From Eustoma russellianum (Eukaryota; Streptophyta; Magnoliopsida; Gentianales; Gentianaceae), in NCBI GenBank assembly GCA_036186865.1, contig AP025042.1, positions 33,012,268 to 33,076,267 on the forward strand: DNA of 64,000 nt, written 5' to 3'. A program made the position numbers and the translations under genes. Positions within the stretch are counted from its first letter, which is position 1. Each line of letters starts with the position of its first letter. Shown here piece after piece: positions 1-9,959 of the stretch. The notes beneath the pieces are model-generated. The model saw only the letters and a program-made list of their open reading frames with translations, had not been told where the DNA came from and ran no database searches.

Positions 1-1304
1 GTGAATCCACCCATGGATCCTCCAACATCTCCAGAGCCACCAGCATCACCACCACCACCAGAACTGCCACCAGCAACACCACCACTTTCTCCCCCTAAAT
101 CATCAAAATTAGGAGGAAGAGCCCATGGACAGATTTGCATGAATGCATTTCGAAATGCAGTCATGCGCAGTTCATTGCGCTCATGACGAGCTTCATTCCG
201 TACATGCCGAGCTTCATGCTCGGCATCACGAAGATGCAACTGCTGAACAGTCTGTTCAAGCGCAACAATGCGTGATAGTAATTCAGAAGAATTACTACCA
301 CTAGCAGCATCTTGAGGTCCCTCCGCGACCTCGTCTTCATCAGGAATGGTGGTGGCCTTCCGTTTTTGCGAGTCAATGGCCTGGGCGATATTGTAGTGAT
401 CATAGACGTCAGATTTGGCAACTGGGGTCAAATCATCATCAGAAATATCAACACCTTTTGATTTTAACAATATTGTGACAATATTGGCAAAAAGTAAAGC
501 TTTTGACCCTTTTCGGAGAGCTGCAAGCATGACTTCTATGAAAATCTAGGCGAGATTCAGCTGGGTCAGATGTTTGAGATGGTAAGATACATAGAAATCC
601 ATGTTACTAGGATTTCTAGTAGCCTTACCATTGATACAGTAGGTGACCACCGCTAGCAAGATGTGATCCACCAATGGCATGTTCTGAGTCTTTTTGGAGG
701 GGAAATACCCCAAATCGAATTTTACGTTCTGCTCACAGACGCCGTATTTGTTGCTCCAGTCAAATACGGAGAAATCAGTCAAGCCCTCATTTCGGATTCT
801 CAAGACTTCACAGATTTTAGGGATAGTGAAGCTGAGAGGTGTACCATCAATGATAGTGTTGAGGGACAAAGATTGAGACTCAGATTGTGGAGTGACCCAC
901 AAGTTGGAGTATAACAGCCGGGTGTGCTCGCGGGAATATTGTTGCATGTCAAGTCTGGACCAAAGAGATGTCTAGCCTTGATGTTCCAACAAAGGAACGA
1001 TTTCAAATGCACTGCTCGTCTCAGGAACATTGCTGAGGTTGAGCAGTTTCAGAGGGATGATAAGACGGTTGTTTGCTACCCATTCTTGGAATAGCATGCT
1101 GGAGTAGTAAGAAACATGGGCACCTTTGTCAATGGTGCGTGGAGGTTTCTTGATTTCGGGCTCAAACTTCTTTAACCAAGGAAAGTTATCCTTGGTGAGC
1201 CCTTCTCGAATAGCTGTGATTGCAGGAGGCTCGACAATCCCATGTCCAGCCGTTTGTTTTCGCTTTTGGGTGCGTGGACATTTTGAAGGACCAGCAGAAG
1301 CCAT
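1..1304 (-). pseudogene. Putative plant transposon protein (retroelement-associated), two in-frame stops, runs off left edge
   Basis: Seen: from the ATG at 1304 (start MASAGPSKCPRTQKRKQ) one reading frame runs to the window edge, broken only by TAG codons at 974-972 and 548-546. Both stops fall in continuous, sensible protein (HQG-stop-TSLW and NLA-stop-IFIEVM), so they look like recent nonsense mutations, perhaps Trp TGG to TAG. The middle part has the YCINGKATRNPSNMDFYVS stretch, which I associate with the 'putative plant transposon protein' domain found in many plant retroelements. The C-terminal part has a Q/E/R-rich helical stretch (VALEQTVQQLHLRDAEHEAR) and ends in a Gly/Ser-rich tail at the edge. 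Known: such proteins are of unclear function and often travel inside LTR elements. Inferred: a dead extra gene of a retroelement. The family call rests on pattern memory and is moderately sure. Confidence 0.6.
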
Positions 1305-1631
1305 TTGATAGAAAGGTTTTGAAAAAGAAAAAAAGTCTTTGGAGAGGAGCAGAGGAATGATATGAGGATGTGAAGAAGAATGAGGAAAAAGTTGGATTTT
1401 TAAAGGGTGAAGAAGGGAAGATGAAGAGTTAATGAAGTAATGATGGGAGGGAGGATTAATGGGAGAGTGGAGGAGTGGAAGACAGTTTTGAGGAAGAAGA
1501 TGAAAAAGTGTAGTGAATGGGGAAGAGGAGAAGGTAGACGTGGGGAAGTGGAGAAGAGAAAAAGGGCGACAGAGAATTGATGGTCCTTGAATGGCGCGAA
1601 AACTGAAGAGGCGGCGGAAGAGATAGTGTGA
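1305..1631 (-). promoter_or_regulatory. Pyrimidine-rich 5' leader/upstream region of the transposon protein gene
   Basis: On the minus strand this stretch is strongly C/T-rich (CTTCTTCC, CCTCCC, TTTTTC runs), as is common in plant 5' leaders. A TTTAAAAAT box lies roughly 100 bp above the ATG and could serve as a weak TATA element. The frame stays open upstream of the ATG, but the translated composition (Ser/Pro/Leu/Phe) only reflects the pyrimidine bias, so I do not extend the gene. Low confidence as a promoter. Confidence 0.25.
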
Positions 1632-1912
1632 AAATAGGGTTGAAGCGCCTAATGTGACTTCGAACGACTTCACAAATTGGGATGAAGCGCTTAAAGTCAC
1701 ATTGAACGGCTGCTGAGATGCAGATTGAGCGCTTAATGTCACTATGAACGAGTGAACTCATTTGGATAAAGCGCTTAATCCTACATCGAACGCCAATGTA
1801 AAGGGACATAAAGCGCCTGATGTCACTTCGAACGAGTGACATCCTTAACATCAGGTGCTTGATGTGACATCGAACGCCTGAAGCAAGGGTGATGAAGCGC
1901 TTTATGTGCACT
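1632..1912. repeat. Array of AAGCGCyTAATGT / CGTTCGAAGTG palindromic words
   Basis: At least six near-copies of two words alternate: AAGCGCCTAATGTGAC-like and TTCGAACG-like, for example near 1638, 1683, 1728, 1770, 1810 and 1858. The same words form a longer array in the 5' LTR of Copia-A (7342-7880). This may be the diverged 3' LTR of Copia-A, or the promoter side of the neighbouring transposon protein gene. The sequence does not decide which. Confidence 0.6.
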
Positions 1913-1962
1913 GATCTTGAAAATTTTTGAAATTTTCGTGCTCAAAACTCAAGATGGTTTTA

Positions 1963-2593
1963 TCAACCCATGTTGAGCAACCCTAACCTACTTCTTATAG
2001 ATACAAAAACATCACTAGGTAAGGGTTTCATGAAAATGTCCGCTAATTGGTCTCGTGTAGGAACGAATTCCACACTTACCAAGTTCTTTTGTACACAATC
2101 TCGGATGAAATGATACCTCACTTCAATGTGCTTGGTCCGACTATGTTGGACGGGATTTTGTGCAATATTAATAGCGGACATGTTATCACACAAAATTGGA
2201 ACCTTTGAGAAGTGAATGTTATAATCATTTAACATGTTTTGTCATCCATAATAATTGTGCACAACACGAGGCGGCCGACACATATTCGGATTCCGCCGTA
2301 GAAAGAGACACACTATTTTGTTTCTTGGAAAACCAATAAACGAGACAATCTCCGAGGAACTGACAAGTTCCGGAGGTGCTCTTCCAATCAACTAGACTCC
2401 CCGCATAATCGGAGTCACAATATCCTATTAAATCAAAACATGCATTCTTGGGATAAAACAAACCAAATTTCAAAGTACTTCTAAGGTATCTAAGGATGCG
2501 TTTTACCGTAATAAAATGCATCTCCCTAGGATCACTTTGAAATCTAGCACATAAACATACTGCATGTAAAATGTCGGGTCTACTAGCCGTCAA
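1963..2593 (-). pseudogene. Copia-A pol, RT C-terminal end and RNase H
   Basis: Seen: a first piece holds [18 protein letters not shown], then the copia RNase H with [39 protein letters not shown] and CAQLLW. A second piece in another frame carries NMSAINIAQNPVQHSRTKHI and ends RDQLADIFMKPL. Known: copia RNase H removes the RNA strand during reverse transcription, with acidic catalytic residues in the DSDYAG and STAESEY blocks, both present here. The two pieces overlap in different frames near 2225-2235, so a frameshift separates them. The natural end is a TGA at 1963-1965. Confidence 0.8.
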
Positions 2594-2679
2594 ATAAAGT
2601 AGACTACCTATAATACCGCAATAAAATGCATCTCCCTAGGATCACTTTGAAATCTAGCACATAAACATACTGCATGTAC
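2511..2679. repeat. 59-bp direct duplication inside Copia-A RT
   Basis: The block beginning ATAAAATGCATCTCCCTAGG and ending CATACTGCATGTA occurs at about 2511-2569 and again, without any difference I can see, at about 2621-2679, starting 110 bp apart. It encodes [18 protein letters not shown] in both places, so a piece of the RT end was copied upstream and broke the reading frame. Confidence 0.85.
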
Positions 2680-3485
2680 TTTTCCTTCTTCATCCTTGTC
2701 AAGCTTGGCACTTGTGCTCATAGGAGTGTTTACCTCTCTTCCTTCACCAAAGTTGTACTTTTTGAGCAAATCTCTTGTGTATTTGGTTTGGGAAATGTAC
2801 ACGCCATCTTCGGTTTGCTTGATTTGTAATCCAAGGAAATAGTTAAGTTCGTCCATCATGCTCATCTCGAACTCACCTTGCATAAGACTAGCAAATTGCT
2901 CACAAAGACAATTGTTAGTAGCACCAAAAATAATATCATCAACATATACTTGAATAATTAAATGATTCCTACCTTGTTCTTTTATAAACAAAGTAGTGTC
3001 AACTTTACCTCTTGAAAAGCCATTATTAAGAAGAAAAGTACTTAACCTCTCGTACCAAGCTCTTGGAGCTTGTTTGAGGCCGTAAAGAGCCTTTTTAAGT
3101 TTGAAGACATGATGTGGTGAATCATGACATTCAAACCCGGGAGGTTGTGCAACATACACTTCCTCTTGAATAACACCATTCAAGAAAGCGGATTTAACAT
3201 CCATTTGGTAAAGTTTAAAATCCCTATAACAAGCATATGCTAATAACATTCTAATAGCTTCAAGCCGTGCTACGGGTGCAAATGTCTCATCAAAATCAAT
3301 ACCTTCTTCTTGACGGTATCCTTGAGCAACTAACCTAGCCTTGTTTCTAGTGACATTACCTTGATCATCCATCTTGTTACGAAAAACCCATTTCGTACCA
3401 ATAATAGGATGATCGTGTGGTTTGGAACTAACTCCCAAACATCACTTCTTTCAAATTGGTTTAATTCTTCTTGCATAGCCAAGAT
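2608..3485 (-). pseudogene. Copia-A pol, reverse transcriptase
   Basis: Seen: the core of a copia reverse transcriptase, with [69 protein letters not shown] and the catalytic [11 protein letters not shown]. These are the family's usual blocks in the usual order. Near 3430 the frame shifts just before [11 protein letters not shown]. Downstream the protein runs into a copied 59-bp block (see the duplication at 2511-2679) and loses the frame. Known: RT makes cDNA from the element RNA in the cytoplasmic particle. The active site is intact, but the protein cannot be made as one chain. Confidence 0.85.
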
Positions 3486-4607
3486 CTAATTTTCATCAAG
3501 AAGTGCATCTTTAATATTTTTAGGCTCTATAAGAGAGACAAATGCATTATCTCTATATTGCCTTCGTGTGGTGATACCCCTATTTAGATCACCTATGACT
3601 AACTCTTGAGGGTGAGAACTTTTGTGCTTAAATGATCTAGGAAGATCGGAGACGTCTCCTCCAACTTTCTCTTGATCATGTTCCGGAAGAGATGAACCTT
3701 CATCATCCACATGAATCTCATGTTCCGGAATGTGTGATGCATTATCTACATTTTGTGTATCAACATGAGTATGAGAAATATTTCTATTTGACTCACCAAG
3801 TTCATGCATACAAGGTGGAGGAGTACCTTCAATAGGTTCAACTCTCAAATCAATGAAGATGTTTCCATTTGGAGGATCATCAACGATCTCTCGTTGAGGA
3901 ACGACCATAGGAACATCCTCAAGAATTTCTTCTTGAGGAGTCACATCTTCATCCTCTTCACAATCCTCATTAAGTTTAGGTTCGTCACTAAGTGACTCAT
4001 TAAACTTAACATGAATTGATTCTTCCACCTTTTGACTCCTTTTGTTGAAAACACGAAATGCTTTACTATTTGAGGCATAACCTAAAAAGATACCTTCATC
4101 CACTTTGAGGTCAAGCTTGTCCAAAGTATCTTTGGTATTAAGTATAAAACACTTGCAACCAAAGACTTTGAAATACCCAATGTTGGGAACTTTTCCATTC
4201 CAAAGCTCATAGGGTGTCACATTTAGGTATGGTCTCAAATACACACGATTGATCACATGGCAAGCGGCATTTACCGCTTCGGCCCAAAAATACTTGGGCA
4301 AACTGAACTCATTCAATATTGCTCTACACATTTATTGTAGAGTTCTATTCTTTCGTTTGGCCACACCATTTTGTTGAGGAGTTCTAGGTGCCGAAAGGTC
4401 ATGAGAATATCCTTTGGATACACAAAACCTTTCGAAATCACCATCAAACTCTCCACCACAATCACTACGGATGGTTTTAATAGTGTCACCCACATGATTC
4501 TCCAATCGTTTACTTAGACTCATAAACTCACTACATGCATCACTTTTCTTAGCTAGAAACATCACCCATGTATAATGAGTATAGTCATCTACTACCACGA
4601 AGGTATG
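3486..4607 (-). pseudogene. Copia-A pol, integrase core and C-terminal region (N-terminus deleted)
   Basis: Seen: the protein begins abruptly in the integrase core with VVVDDYTHYTWVMFLAKK, then SDCGGEFDGDF and TPQQNGVAKRKNRTLQ. A TAA stop follows at 4334-4332, and the same frame resumes with LPKYFWAEAVNAACHVINR, the GCKCFILNTKD block and an acidic linker rich in E and D. It ends at a TAG at 3488-3486. Known: integrase uses a D,D-35-E triad. The first Asp (normally in a DLFGP block) lies in the deleted part. The second is present in SDCGGEF. The Glu expected in NGVxERKNR is a Lys here. Integrase activity is therefore excluded on three counts. Confidence 0.85.
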
Positions 4608-5121
4608 CTCTACATACTCTTTCTACGTGGCCTTTCCTATTGCAATAAAAATATGTAGGAGTATGCTTGTGAGTTGGTGTATGCGTCTGCGAATGCTTGT
4701 GCGTAGGCACATGTCGTGTTTCCTTTTTAGGAACCACCTTCTTTGGAATTGAAGAAGGTTTTTGTTTCACAACATGGACCAAAGGTTGTGATGCCTTTGG
4801 TTCACTAGCCTTTTGTTTAGGCATGTGCCTTTGCTTCTTCAAGGTGGTTTTGGACTCCTTGATCACTTGTGCTTGTTCCTTCTTATTTTCCTTCTTAGAT
4901 GCATACATGGCACTAGGTTTGATTTTAGCCTTCATGCATGGTCTAGATGCATCCTTGATCTCTACCTTTTTAGCACTTACCCTTGAATCATTTTTCTTAT
5001 CCTCAAGGGCTTGAGCATATGATTTCATCAAATCATGTTTCTCTTCAAGTGCAATCACATGCATGGTTAGAAATATTTCATGCTCAAGTTGCAATGCAAT
5101 GTGATCTTCTAACGTGTCATT
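4608..5121 (-). pseudogene. Copia-A gag-pol linker with second CCHC-like motif
   Basis: Seen: in the same frame as gag, after an in-frame TAA at 5124-5122, comes a helical Glu/Lys stretch (MTMHVIALEEKHDLMKSYAQ region), then a basic Lys/Pro/His-rich linker with HTPTHKH repeats, then YFYCNRKGHVERVC. This last motif fits the second zinc knuckle seen in SIRE-like elements between gag and protease. Right after it the sequence jumps into the integrase core at about 4608, so protease, the pre-integrase domain and the HHCC zinc finger are missing. The join also changes frame. Confidence 0.7.
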
Positions 5122-6363
5122 TTATTCATTTAAGCATGCTCTAAACTCTTTCTTGACACGTTTATATTTTAAATCTAAGAGGTCATTTTCTTGCACTAAA
5201 TCATCTCGTTCATCAATAATTCTATAGTGAGATGAGATATTGCATAACTCCATGTCATCATCAATGGCCATGAGTGCAAAGAACTCCTTGTCAAGATCAT
5301 CTTGAACCACACCCGTGAGTGCAAGATCATCACGATCGCCATTGTCGCTCTCGGACCCAGAAAGAATGCTCTCCCAATGGGCTACTTCCGCTTGCAAGGC
5401 CTTCTTCCTTTGGTAGATGGCCTTCTTGTCTTTGAGTTGCAGCTCCTTCACCCGACAATCTTTCATGAAGTGACCAAGCTTCCCACACTTGTAGCATTTA
5501 TTCTCATGGTCCTTCACCTTGTCTTTGGAGTACTTCTCCTTGATGAATCTTTTGGCTTCATCACCATTCTTTCTCGCAAAACGTCGGAATCTTTTGACAA
5601 GAAGTCCGACTTCATCGTTCGAGTCCTCTGACTCGCATACAAGCGCCTTAGTGGATTGGTGAATAGGATCGTTCTTTTCCTGTGCATCCAAATGAATCTC
5701 ATAAGTAATAAGATTCCCATATAGCTTGTCCAAAGTGATGGTCTCCAAATCCTTGGACTCCTCAATGGCCGTCACCTTTGCATTCCATTCTCTTCCTAAA
5801 CTGTTTAGGAAGCAATGGTTTAGATCATCTAGTTCTATTTTCTTGCTAACCGCTTTGAGAAGGTTGACAAGCTTGGTGAATCTTTGGATGAACTCTTCAA
5901 TCTTTTCACCTTTCGGGACAGTAAAATTATAGAACTGTTTTATCAACTGTCTCCGCTTGGCCTTTCTTACTTGAGATGTTCCTTCGTGGATCATCTCAAG
6001 CTTTGTCCAAGCCTTATGAGCGGATTGGACACCTTGAATCTGTGCTCTCTCATTTGAGGAAAGAGAGCTGTTTAAAATAGCAAGAGCCTTGCTATTTATG
6101 GCCAACTGAAACTCCTCTTCAGGAGTAGGATCATCAATATCAATGGGAATCATAGATCCTCTTGAGACCTCAACCCATATTCTGTGCCCATATGAACGTA
6201 GATAGGTTTCCATATTTGACTTCCATAGTGGGTAGTTTAGAGGATCAAACATGGGAAATTTGACATGAACATTTGAGATAGAAGGGAGTAGGGTTTCTTG
6301 CCTCCTTCTTCTAGAGGCATCAGCACTAGGAGAACCCACATCATCAAAAACAAAGGGATCCAT
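5122..6363 (-). CDS. Copia-A Gag (UBN2-type capsid with one CCHC zinc knuckle)
   Basis: Start chosen at the ATG at 6363 (MDPFVFDDVG), the first after the primer binding site; about 413 residues. N-terminal capsid part: FPMFDPLNYPLWKSNMETYL, ALAILNSSLSSNERAQIQG, AHKAWTKLEMIHEGTSQVRK, EEFIQRFTKLVNLLKA, ITLDKLYGNLITYE. These are typical copia UBN2/gag blocks. Near residue 310 is a zinc knuckle C-x2-C-x4-H-x4-C (CYKCGKLGHFMKDC), followed by an acidic, coiled-coil-prone tail. Known: Gag forms the virus-like particle and packages RNA. This is the longest unbroken copia frame in the window. It ends at a TAA that interrupts what looks like a continuous gag-pol frame, so it may be shorter than in the ancestor. 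Confidence 0.8.
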   Translation of the reverse strand: MDPFVFDDVGSPSADASRRRRQETLLPSISNVHVKFPMFDPLNYPLWKSNMETYLRSYGHRIWVEVSRGSMIPIDIDDPTPEEEFQLAINSKALAILNSSLSSNERAQIQGVQSAHKAWTKLEMIHEGTSQVRKAKRRQLIKQFYNFTVPKGEKIEEFIQRFTKLVNLLKAVSKKIELDDLNHCFLNSLGREWNAKVTAIEESKDLETITLDKLYGNLITYEIHLDAQEKNDPIHQSTKALVCESEDSNDEVGLLVKRFRRFARKNGDEAKRFIKEKYSKDKVKDHENKCYKCGKLGHFMKDCRVKELQLKDKKAIYQRKKALQAEVAHWESILSGSESDNGDRDDLALTGVVQDDLDKEFFALMAIDDDMELCNISSHYRIIDERDDLVQENDLLDLKYKRVKKEFRACLNE

Positions 6364-6409
6364 ACTATAATGATCAAATCTTGTATTTTGACTCAAATAA
6401 GCAAGATGT

Positions 6410-6422
6410 GGCTCTGATACCA
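6410..6422 (-). other. Primer binding site of Copia-A (initiator Met tRNA)
   Basis: On the minus strand TGGTATCAGAGCC lies a few bases after the LTR end. It is complementary to the 3' end of plant initiator Met tRNA, the usual copia primer. Confidence 0.9.
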
Positions 6423-6425
6423 ATT

Positions 6426-7915
6426 TTTAGGTCCCTTAGAATACACTAGAAGGGGGGGGTTGAATAGTGTGTTCACCAAGTGTGGATATTTTATGGATAT
6501 TTTTCGTTTTGAGGTGCAACTAATACTTGGGTGTGTTCTTTAGAAAGAGTAAAGACTTGCAAGAAAGTAAAGAACACAAGTATGTATAGAGGTTCAAGTC
6601 AAATGACTCTACTCCTCTACCTTCATGATGTTTCACAAGAAGGATTTTGAAATGGGGATTGTTATTTCTTTTGGGGGAAACAACATTCAAAGAACAAAAT
6701 CCAGAAAACAGAAAAACTAGGCACTTTGTCTAGACCACAACCCAGAAGTCTAACCCTTTGAAGTTTAACCTCCAAAGATCTTCTTTGCCCTCAAAGAAAT
6801 CTTGTAGGGAGAATAGTGCACCACACACTATCAACTAACCCTTCAAAGTCTAGAAATCTTAAACAAGAAGCACCCTTGCTCCTTGACCAACAATCTACCC
6901 AATCTCTCACAATAGAATCTCACCAAGAAGAAGACTCTTCTTCTTCTTACAATAATCACTCTCAACAATAAAGTAAAATGTACAATGTTTACAAGTATTT
7001 TGAGAGCTTGAGCTTGAGAGAATTTGAGAGCTTCCAAAGTAGAAAGTTGGAGAAGAAGAATGGAGGAAACCCTTCTGTTATCAACCTTCATGTTTCTTCC
7101 CGTTTGAAACACTCTGCACAAACATTAATGGGTTTTGGCATTATATGTTGGTGAGTCCTCATCATTGGAGATCTCCCTTTGGCATATAGCAACATTCTTG
7201 GAGAGATTTCAAAATGAATGCCAAGAAAGGAAACCTGAAATCTTCAGCAGAGAGGAACCTGTGAAAAAGACACTAAAAGAGGAGGGTACAAAGAGTCAAC
7301 TGATGTTAAAAAGTGAAGTTTAATACCTTTGTAACGTTGGTCACATGAAGCGCCTAATGTGCTAAAAGCACAGGCGTTCGAAGTGACATCGAGCGCTTGA
7401 TGTGAAAATGAACAGTCGTTCGAAGTCGCATCAAGCGCCTAATGTGGGCTTCTTAAGGCGTTCGAAGTCACATGAAGCGCCTAATGTAGCCCTTCATGCT
7501 TGTTCAAACTAACTCTGACATTTTCTCAGAGAAAGTACTTAAGAGTACGTGACCATTCAGGGGAAAAGTACTTTTGGCTTGGTGGCCAGCATAAAGCGCC
7601 TAAAGAGGCGTTCAAAGTATTCACATTTTTCAACAGACCACATGAAGCGCCTAATCAGGCGTTCAAAGTGTCCTGATTTTCAAACACTTCACATGAAGCG
7701 CATAATCTAGGCGTTCGAAGTGTTCGCACATCCAGACACTTCACATAAAGCGCCTAATGTAGGCGTTCGAAGTGCACTGGACTCCACCAAGGTACATTAA
7801 GCGCCTAATGTAAGCGTTCGAAGTATACTGACTTCAAACCGCACACATGAAGCGCCTAATCACTTGTTCAAAGTACTGAATTGTGCAAATCATCAAAACT
7901 CAACATATTCTAACA
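6426..7915 (-). repeat. 5' LTR of Copia-A
   Basis: On the minus strand it starts TGTTAGAATATGTTGAG at 7915 and runs to the primer binding site, about 1.49 kb. The end near 6426-6460 carries the SIRE-type TTCAACCCCCCCTTCTAGTG. The upstream (U3) part holds the palindrome array at 7342-7880. The exact 3' end is unsure because the expected terminal CA is not clean. Confidence 0.7.
7342..7880. repeat. Palindromic word array in the U3 of the Copia-A LTR
   Basis: About nine to ten units of the form ACATGAAGCGCCTAATGTAGGCGTTCGAAGTG, with 30-70 bp between them. Within a unit, CGCCT and AGGCG pair around a 5-nt centre and CACTTC pairs with GAAGTG, so each unit can fold back. The best units are near 7620-7665, 7690-7725 and 7740-7775. 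Confidence 0.85.
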
Positions 7916-8605
7916 AGACCCATGCCGTTTATTATGATATAATTTTATCCAACTTAAATGCTGATGCGACGAGCGTAATAGGATTAATAATACAGTATTA
8001 ACTCCACCACAATATGTGTAGGTGTATTAGTTATCAATAATATAGCATTAGATTTATACCAATTGTTGTCTATTGAAAATTTTTTAAAAAAAGAAAAATT
8101 TTAAATAAAACCTCATACTATACATTTTACAAAATGACATTGAAAATATGTACAACGTGAGAAAAAATACGGCATGTAATACATATTATGTTTCCACACC
8201 TCAAGGAAATTATTCCATCTGCTACTCTGAAGAATTCCCTCTTTGATCTTAGAATAAATCAACTCCTACTTCATTTATATTTTGCTGGGTCCTAACGTCG
8301 TCTTTAGAAAAGTTGCAATATATCTAACTCTCAAGAAAGTTCCGGCACACTAATTCTGTAGAAATTTTAGAAAATTATATGCACATCCCCTTCCAATATG
8401 ATTTACCTGTTGATATTTCAAATTTTGTGATTGTGATTAAATGTGTGATATTGGATATGAAAAATACCACAGTTGTTTATGTTTGTCTGGTCAAGAGCCA
8501 AACTGAATGTTAGAAGAAATTTTTATTTGGATAAAATTATGCATGCTATAAACGACAGGTGAAACAATATATTAGAAAAACTGATACGATGTTGAGCCAA
8601 CGATA
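7916..8605. other. AT-rich stretch, nothing recognised
   Basis: I see no coding potential, no LTR ends and no repeat shared with the rest of the window. It lies between the outer edge of Copia-A and the tandem repeat at 8606. Confidence 0.5.
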
Positions 8606-9330
8606 TTATTGAATGTATCCATCGAATATATTTTGAAAGTGACAACATTTATGCATACAGTAAACCATAAGTTTTCCAAGCCGAATGCTTTATTCTTTGA
8701 CATTTGTTATATCACACCCCAAAATCAATAAGTTAACACACACCTGACAATGCCATCTGAACCCATTAGTTCGAGTGACAATAAAAATTTCCATAATTTA
8801 CTCATAGAGATAATAGCGCATATAAAAATGATAAATGCAATAGGTACATTTCTTGAGACAATGATATCATTGAATGTCTCCGTCGAATACATTTTGAAGG
8901 TGACAACCTTTGTGTATACTGTAAACCACAGATTTTCCAAGTTGAATGTTTTATTCTTTGACATTAATTTGTTATATCACGCTCCAAAATCAAGAAGTTA
9001 ATACCCATTTGACAATGCCATCCGAACCCATTCGTTCGAGTGACAATAAACATTACATAATTTACTTATGGAGATAATAACGCATAAAAAAATGATAAAT
9101 ACAATATCATTAAACCACAGGTTTTCCAAGTCGAATATGTTATTCTTTGACATTTGTTCTATCACGTTACAAAAGCAATAAGTTAATACATGCTTGGCAA
9201 TGTCATCCAAACCCATTCGTTCGAGTGGCACTAAGCTTCCTATGCATTTCATACAAAATTACCGTAATTTAATCATTGAGATAACTAAGGCATCTAAAAA
9301 ACAATGATAAATACAATACATATAGTTCTC
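8606..9330. repeat. Three-copy tandem repeat, unit about 260 bp (third copy shortened)
   Basis: The marker TTTTCCAAGnCGAATG recurs at about 8672, 8933 and 9121, followed each time by TTATTCTTTGACATT, then CAATGCCATC-GAACCCATT-GTTCGAGTG, then GAGATAATA and AAATGATAAATACAATA. Spacing is about 261 and 188 bp; the third copy lacks about 70 bp at its start. Short open frames inside repeat from copy to copy and look like chance. I do not recognise the family. Confidence 0.8.
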
Positions 9331-9762
9331 GATAATTTGTTCAAAGCTTCCAATACTAGGCGTCAATAAATACAACATACCACTCATACGTACATTCATA
9401 AATAAAACCATCGGCGCCTTTTGAATTGCTCCCAAGCAACAAGAAAATATACTTACCGACACTTATCTCCTGCTCTATATCTATGTAAAAAACACGGTTA
9501 CAATAAATGAGCAAGTAATGCCCAGCAATGAATAATACAATCAATAGGGATGTCAATGGAATTTCAATGTACAGTTTGGAGTAGGGTTAGAAGTGAATCG
9601 AGCTCCAAACAGGCTATTCAGACTCCAGCTTATTTAGGACTTTATTCGGTTTTTTTTCCCCACAAATTTAAAGTCGAGTTGGAATTTGATATGAAGCTCA
9701 AAAATACCGATTAACCAAATCTGATCTTCTTATAATTTGGCTTGTAAGCTCATGAAGGCTCA
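9331..9762. other. Non-coding stretch, nothing recognised
   Basis: AT-rich with no convincing open frame, LTR or repeat. It sits between the tandem repeat and a possible LTR start (TGTTGGATTACATC) at about 9763. Confidence 0.4.
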
Positions 9763-9959
9763 CTGTTGGATTACATCATATTAGACATAAGATTACTGTT
9801 TTATGTGATACGACTCATGTAGAAAGCAAGGGTGTGGTAATTAAATCTTATTTAGATTACTACTGCAGCGCAATGTACTTGTTGTTGTAATAGTTTGTAA
9901 AGGCAATGGGTGAAAAATATGGGTGAAATGGTGTTGGAATAAGCAAGAATAGCTTGACT

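Larger units (their letters stand above)
1913..7915 (-). mobile_element. Copia-A: defective Ty1/copia (SIRE/Maximus-like) retrotransposon
   Basis: Reading on the minus strand: 5' LTR (7915-6426), a primer binding site TGGTATCAGAGCC complementary to the initiator Met tRNA (6422-6410), gag with one zinc knuckle, a second CCHC-like motif, part of integrase, reverse transcriptase and RNase H. The order INT before RT/RNase H defines Ty1/copia. The C/T-rich LTR end with TTCAACCCCCCC and CTTCTAGTG is shared with the SIRE-like LTRs elsewhere in the window. Protease and the N-terminal half of integrase are missing, and the 3' LTR is absent or reduced to the array at 1632-1912. It is not autonomous. 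Confidence 0.85.

Noticed and set aside
161..421. Minus-strand frame of 86 residues
   Set aside because: It is a shadow: the neighbouring frame continues the transposon protein with sensible residues.
1305..1742. Upstream extension of the transposon protein frame
   Set aside because: The open frame reaches into the repeat array and the C/T-rich leader. Its protein is low-complexity, and the ATG at 1304 gives a normal start.
5302..5631. Plus-strand frame opposite gag
   Set aside because: Antisense shadow of a well-supported Copia-A gag.
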